From: Burkholderia sp. BCC1644
Lineage (GTDB): Bacteria; Pseudomonadota; Gammaproteobacteria; Burkholderiales; Burkholderiaceae
Reading direction: 5' to 3'
Assembly: GCF_902833225.1 (NCBI RefSeq)
Contig: NZ_CADFEI010000025.1
Location: forward strand, 26,795-90,794
DNA: 64,000 nt
Shown here: piece by piece, positions 60,646 through 64,000 of the stretch
Numbering within the stretch: position 1 is the stretch's first letter
Layout: each line of letters begins with the position of its first letter
Notes under the pieces: generated by a model
What the model saw: only the letters and a program-made list of their open reading frames with translations
Told to the model about the DNA's origin: nothing
Databases searched by the model: none
Program-made: the position numbers and the translations under genes

Positions 60646-62199
60646 TCAGTGCGTCGCGGCGAGTTCGGCCTGCGAGCCGGTGGCGAGCGCGATGATCGCT
60701 TCCTGCGTGATCGGCGTGTGCGTGTGGCCGCCGAGTTCGCCGGCGATCTCGCCTTCGCGCATCACGAGCACGCGATCCGCGACGCCGATGATTTCCGGCA
60801 ACTCGCTCGAGATCACGATCACGCCCGCGCCGGCGCGCGCCAGTTCGTTGATGATCCGGTAGATCTCGGATTTCGCGCCGATGTCGACGCCGCGCGTTGG
60901 TTCGTCGAGGATCAGCACGCGCGGCTTCGTCTCGAGCAGGCGCGACAGCAGCACTTTCTGCTGGTTGCCGCCCGACAGCGCGCCGACGTTGACGTTCGCG
61001 TGGGGGACGCGGATCGACAACGACGCGATCGCGTCGCGCGCGCGTTCGGCCCCGCGTGCGAGGTCGAGCGCGCCGAGCCGTGCATCGCGGTTGCACACCG
61101 AGATGTTGATGTTGTCGCGCACGCTCATGTCGAGGAACAGGCCCTGGCGCTTGCGGTCCTCGGTCAGGTAAACGAGACCTGCGTCGATCGCGTCGCGCGG
61201 CGAGTGCGCGCCGAACGTGCGGTCGCCCAGCTTCACGTCGCCGCGCACGCGCGGCTCGGCGCCGAAGATCAGCCGCGCGAGTTCGGTGCGGCCCGCGCCG
61301 ACGAGGCCGGCGATGCCGAGCACTTCGCCGGCATGCAGGTCGAGGCTGCAGCCGCGCACGCGCGTGCCGTCGGCAATGTCGCGGACCGACAGCAGCAGGT
61401 GGCCGGGGTCGTACTGCGCGTGTTCCTTCTTGTAGAAGCCGGAGATGTCGCGGCCGACCATCATCGCGACGAGCCGCTCGGCCGAAAGCGAGGCGCGTTC
61501 GAGCGTGCCGACGTATGCGCCGTCGCGCAGCACCGACACGCGATCGGACAGTTCGTAGATCTCCGCCATCCGGTGGCTGATGTAGATGATCGCGAGGCCT
61601 TCCTCGCGCAACTGGCGGATCAGGCTGAACAGGTGTTCCGTTTCGCGCGACGACAGCGGCGTCGTCGGCTCGTCCATCACGAGGATGCGGGCACGCGTAT
61701 GCACGGCGCGCGCGATTTCGACGAGCTGCTGTTCGGCGATCGACAGCGTGTCGACGAGCGTGTCGGGCCCGAACGGTGCGCCCAGGCGCGCGAGCACGTC
61801 CTGGCAGCCGCGCGCCATGGCCGCGCGGTCGATCGTGCCCCAGCGCCGGTTGCCGCGCCGCAGTTCGCGGCCGATGTAGATGTTCTCGGCGACGGTCAGG
61901 TTCGGCGACAGGCACAGCTCCTGGTAGATCACCGCGACACCCGCATCGCGCGCGGCAAGCGGGCCGTCGATCTCGATGCGTTCGCCGTCGATCAGGATCT
62001 CGCCGCCGGCGTCGGCGCGGTACGCGCCCGACAGGATCTTCATCAGCGTCGATTTGCCCGCGCCGTTCTCGCCCATCAGCGAGTGGATCTCGCCGGGATA
62101 GACGGTCAGGCTGACTTTGTCGAGCGCGCGTACGGCCGGGAACGTCTTGCTGATCCCGCGCATCTCGAGCAACGGACGGGGCGACTCAGATCGCGACAT
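60646..62199 (-). CDS. Sugar ABC transporter ATP-binding protein
   Basis: The 517-residue protein has two fused ABC domains typical of sugar importers (RbsA/MglA/FrcA). The first Walker A is 'GENGAGKST' near residue 45, with signature 'LSIAEQQLVEIARA'. The second domain has a degenerate P-loop 'GLVGAGRTELARL' and signature 'LSGGNQQKVLLSRL'. The degenerate second site is normal for this family. GGAGG lies before ATG 62199, which overlaps the end of the ROK gene by 14 bases, so the two are translationally coupled. Confidence 0.94.
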   Translation of the reverse strand: MSRSESPRPLLEMRGISKTFPAVRALDKVSLTVYPGEIHSLMGENGAGKSTLMKILSGAYRADAGGEILIDGERIEIDGPLAARDAGVAVIYQELCLSPNLTVAENIYIGRELRRGNRRWGTIDRAAMARGCQDVLARLGAPFGPDTLVDTLSIAEQQLVEIARAVHTRARILVMDEPTTPLSSRETEHLFSLIRQLREEGLAIIYISHRMAEIYELSDRVSVLRDGAYVGTLERASLSAERLVAMMVGRDISGFYKKEHAQYDPGHLLLSVRDIADGTRVRGCSLDLHAGEVLGIAGLVGAGRTELARLIFGAEPRVRGDVKLGDRTFGAHSPRDAIDAGLVYLTEDRKRQGLFLDMSVRDNINISVCNRDARLGALDLARGAERARDAIASLSIRVPHANVNVGALSGGNQQKVLLSRLLETKPRVLILDEPTRGVDIGAKSEIYRIINELARAGAGVIVISSELPEIIGVADRVLVMREGEIAGELGGHTHTPITQEAIIALATGSQAELAATH

Positions 62200-63433
62200 G
62201 GTTGACCTCCTGCGAGTCGGTGCGGGCGCCCTTGAGGATGCCGGCCCGCGGGGAGAAGTTGAAGAACATCGGCAGCGTCGCCGCGCCGATCGCGCCGGCA
62301 TCGGCACCGAACGTGCCGCGCACGAGCGTCGGCGTGCCGCGCGCTTCGGGCGCGGTGGCCACCAGCGCCGAGCGCAGGCGCGTCGTGACCGCGTCGAGCA
62401 GGCCCGCGTCGGTATCGGCATCGAGCACGACCACCGGCGCATCGACCACGCACAGCACCGCGCGCAATGCCGGGGCAAGCGCGTCGACACAGTCGTCGAT
62501 CCACTCATCCACTGCCGGCAGGCCGCGGGCGATGCACGCTTCGAGATCGGCGCGGTTGTCGACCGTCTCGCCGTGATGGCGCAGATGGCGCACGAGCGCA
62601 TGCAGCGACGCGCGCGCGAGCAGGATGTCCCACGGGCCGCGCGGCGGCGGCGCGGAGCTGAGCCGGCTCGGCGGCACCGGAATCACGGCGATGTCGCCTG
62701 CATTGCCGGTCACGCCGCGCAGGCAGTCGCCGTCGATCGCGATGCCGCCGCCGATCGCCGGCCCGATGAACAGGTAGACGAAGTCGTCGCACTGCCGGCC
62801 GTATCCGTAGAACAGTTCGGCGATCGCGGCGGCGTTGCCGTCGTTTTCGCCGAAGACGGGCAGCGACAACGTACGGCCGAGGTCGGCCGCGAAATCGACG
62901 TCTTCCCACGCGCGGAATGTGTCGGGCGCAAGGCCGAGTTCGCGCATCCACGCGCCGAGGTTGTACGGCTGCGCGACGCCGATGCCGCTCAGGCGTGCGC
63001 GTTCATGGTCGGGGAGCAGGGCCTGCATCGCGTCGATGTCGTGACGCACGATCTCGAGCACGTCGGCAGGGGGCGGCAGCAACGTGTCGTGCGAGCGGCG
63101 GCCGAGGACGTCGCCGGCGAAGTTGACGAGTGCGGTCTCGATCCGCATCCGGTCGAGATGGACGCCGATGCCGAACGCGCCGCGCGGGTCGAGGCGGATC
63201 AACGAGGCCGGCTGGCCGCGCTGGCCTTCGGTGCGGCCCGCGAATTCGATCAGCTTCGCGTCGGCGAGCGAATCGATGATGCTGCCGACCGCCGTGCCCG
63301 TCATGTTCGCGAGACGCGCGAGGTCGGCCTTCGACGCGCTGCCCACGCGGCGCAGCGTCTTCAGCAGCAGGCGCTCGTTGTAACGGCGCACGTTGGCCGA
63401 ATTGCTTCCCTGGCCGATGTGCGGGCTTCTCAT
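62186..63433 (-). CDS. ROK-family transcriptional repressor of the sugar operon
   Basis: The 415-residue protein has an N-terminal winged helix (about 15-75, 'NERLLLKTLRRVGSASKADLARLANMTG' in its conserved part) and a ROK sugar-kinase-like domain with 'FGENDGNAAAIAELF' and 'YLFIGPAIGGGIAIDG'. This architecture is that of NagC, Mlc and XylR. It would sense the sugar or its phosphate and control the operon it heads. Start 63433 has GGAG 5 bp upstream. The typical Cys-rich ROK zinc motif is not clear, and kinase activity is not expected. Confidence 0.9.
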   Translation of the reverse strand: MRSPHIGQGSNSANVRRYNERLLLKTLRRVGSASKADLARLANMTGTAVGSIIDSLADAKLIEFAGRTEGQRGQPASLIRLDPRGAFGIGVHLDRMRIETALVNFAGDVLGRRSHDTLLPPPADVLEIVRHDIDAMQALLPDHERARLSGIGVAQPYNLGAWMRELGLAPDTFRAWEDVDFAADLGRTLSLPVFGENDGNAAAIAELFYGYGRQCDDFVYLFIGPAIGGGIAIDGDCLRGVTGNAGDIAVIPVPPSRLSSAPPPRGPWDILLARASLHALVRHLRHHGETVDNRADLEACIARGLPAVDEWIDDCVDALAPALRAVLCVVDAPVVVLDADTDAGLLDAVTTRLRSALVATAPEARGTPTLVRGTFGADAGAIGAATLPMFFNFSPRAGILKGARTDSQEVNHVAI

Positions 63434-63469
63434 GGCGTCTCCTTCCATGGTGCACCGCTCGGCGGCGCA

Positions 63470-63496
63470 TTAAATAAATCACGTTGATTTATTTAA
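63470..63496. promoter_or_regulatory. ROK operator: perfect 11-bp inverted repeat
   Basis: TTAAATAAATC and GATTTATTTAA flank the five bases ACGTT. It lies 37 bp upstream of the ROK start. It resembles the AT-rich palindromes bound by Mlc/NagC proteins and is very unlikely by chance in this GC-rich DNA. It should be the autoregulatory operator and overlap the promoter of the whole operon. Confidence 0.75.
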
Positions 63497-63704
63497 CCGC
63501 GTGAGCGCCGGTGTGTCAGCCTAGGGAAATCCCGGTTGGGTGGGGTGACGGGAGTGACGGGGTGAGGGTGCGCAGAATCGGGGATGGATCGTGATGGCCG
63601 ATGCCACTTGCCATTCTCAAAGAGGACGAAGGATGAAGTCCCACGGGAGTGGGAGATATGGTGATGTCGCAAGCGCGACCGGATCGATTCCGGAGCCGGA
63701 AAAG

Positions 63705-63765
63705 AAAAAGGCCGGCTAAAAGCCGACCTTTTTCAGAAAACAGATGGTGCCCGGGAGAGGGCTCG
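63705..63765 (-). repeat. Direct repeat copy 1 of tRNA-Leu 3' end plus terminator
   Basis: This 61-bp segment matches 63861-63921 with three mismatches, offset 156 bp. It covers the terminator hairpin and the last 21 bases of the tRNA including CCA. Confidence 0.85.
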
Positions 63766-63851
63766 GTCACACATGCGCGACCCCGGCTGCGCTTGCAAGC
63801 GCAGCCTTTCGAGTCCTCACGCAAAGCGCGCAGGCGCTTTGCTTCCTGGGC
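63745..63851 (-). pseudogene. tRNA-like remnant with strong internal hairpins
   Basis: Read on the minus strand, the segment begins GCCCAGG like tRNA-Leu and ends CCCGGGCACCA, so 6 of 7 acceptor pairs could form. Between them lie two perfect 9-bp hairpins (63831-63852 side and 63784-63805 side) and a weak GGTC/GACC stem. There is no recognisable anticodon arm, so it is not a functional tRNA; its interior is unrelated to tRNA-Leu. Confidence 0.6.
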
Positions 63852-63860
63852 CAGAAATGA

Positions 63861-63893
63861 AAAAAGGCCGGCTAGAAGCCGACCTTTTTCAGA
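63861..63893 (-). terminator. Terminator of tRNA-Leu
   Basis: On the minus strand AAAAAGGTCGGCT and AGCCGGCCTTTTT pair around a short loop with one mismatch-like wobble, followed by T. It begins 8 bp after the tRNA CCA end. Confidence 0.75.
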
Positions 63894-63900
63894 AAACAGA

Positions 63901-63987
63901 TGGTGCCCAGGAGAGGACTCGAACCTCCACGATGTTGCCACCGCTAGGACCTGAACCTAGTGCGTCTACCAATTCCGCCACCTGGGC
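63901..63987 (-). tRNA. tRNA-Leu (anticodon CAG)
   Basis: The 87-base gene on the minus strand has a perfect acceptor stem GCCCAGG/CCTGGGC, an encoded CCA, the leucine-type long variable arm, and the anticodon stem CTAGG/CCTAG with loop TTCAGGT, so the anticodon is CAG. The T-arm reads GAGG-TTCGAGT-CCTC. The 5' flank runs off the window within 13 bases. Confidence 0.95.
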
Positions 63988-64000
63988 ACGTTTCGCTTGC

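Larger units (their letters stand above)
63434..63900. other. Intergenic region between the ROK gene and tRNA-Leu
   Basis: Contents are the ROK operator (63470-63496), a stretch without recognisable function (about 63500-63700), the duplicated terminator plus tRNA-like remnant (63705-63851) and the terminator of tRNA-Leu (63861-63893). No protein gene is supported; the open frames here read through the repeats. Confidence 0.6.

Noticed and set aside
63649..63954. Plus-strand open frame of 101 codons spanning the tRNA-Leu duplication
   Set aside because: Its two similar protein halves are translations of the terminator/tRNA repeats, a known false-gene pattern at tRNA genes.

Overview
The window is GC-rich, densely coding DNA of a Burkholderia cepacia-complex-like betaproteobacterium. 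The placement rests on four things: a second, long Hfq (Hfq2 type, described in B. cenocepacia), the betaproteobacterial order rimP-nusA-infB-rbfA-truB followed nearby by typA and odhA-odhB-lpdA, very GC-biased third codon positions, and Burkholderia-type collagen-like lipoproteins. All assignments come from reading the sequence; no database search was run. LEFT (1-12.4 kb, + strand): a LysR regulator, a PLP aminotransferase, scpB, rluB, and then the transcription/translation operon rimP-nusA-infB-rbfA-truB. This operon has a good promoter, an intrinsic terminator in its leader, and a second hairpin between infB and rbfA. EFFLUX (12.4-17.4 kb, - strand): a marR-outer-membrane-factor-emrA-emrB operon with a MarR-type operator candidate. 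CENTRAL METABOLISM (17.7-27.4 kb, + strand): typA, the 2-oxoglutarate dehydrogenase operon sucA-sucB-lpdA, zapE, and an orphan N-terminal transposase fragment. SURFACE REGION (27.5-33.2 kb, - strand): a DUF2147 protein, then a probable operon of two tandemly duplicated collagen-like repeat lipoproteins followed by a TpsB/ShlB-type outer-membrane translocator with no recognisable TpsA substrate. This is the best candidate for an undescribed system. TAD PILUS (33.8-47.7 kb, + strand): flp, prepilin peptidase, tadE, cpaB, cpaC, tadZ, tadA, tadB, tadC, tadD, a DUF3613 protein, tadG, then a sigma-54 activator with a degenerate receiver and a DUF2968 protein. RIGHT (47.8-64 kb): hfq2; a small His/Asp-rich secreted protein; a DUF1571 protein; an acyl-CoA ligase with a PsrA-like TetR regulator; an MFS transporter; a GNAT acetyltransferase; a ParB-like protein; a SulP transporter; and a minus-strand sugar operon (ROK repressor, ABC ATPase, permease, binding protein, PfkB kinase) resembling the rhizobial frc fructose system, headed by a perfect 11-bp-arm palindrome. 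The window ends in tRNA-Leu(CAG), whose 3' end and terminator are duplicated 156 bp downstream as a tRNA-like remnant.
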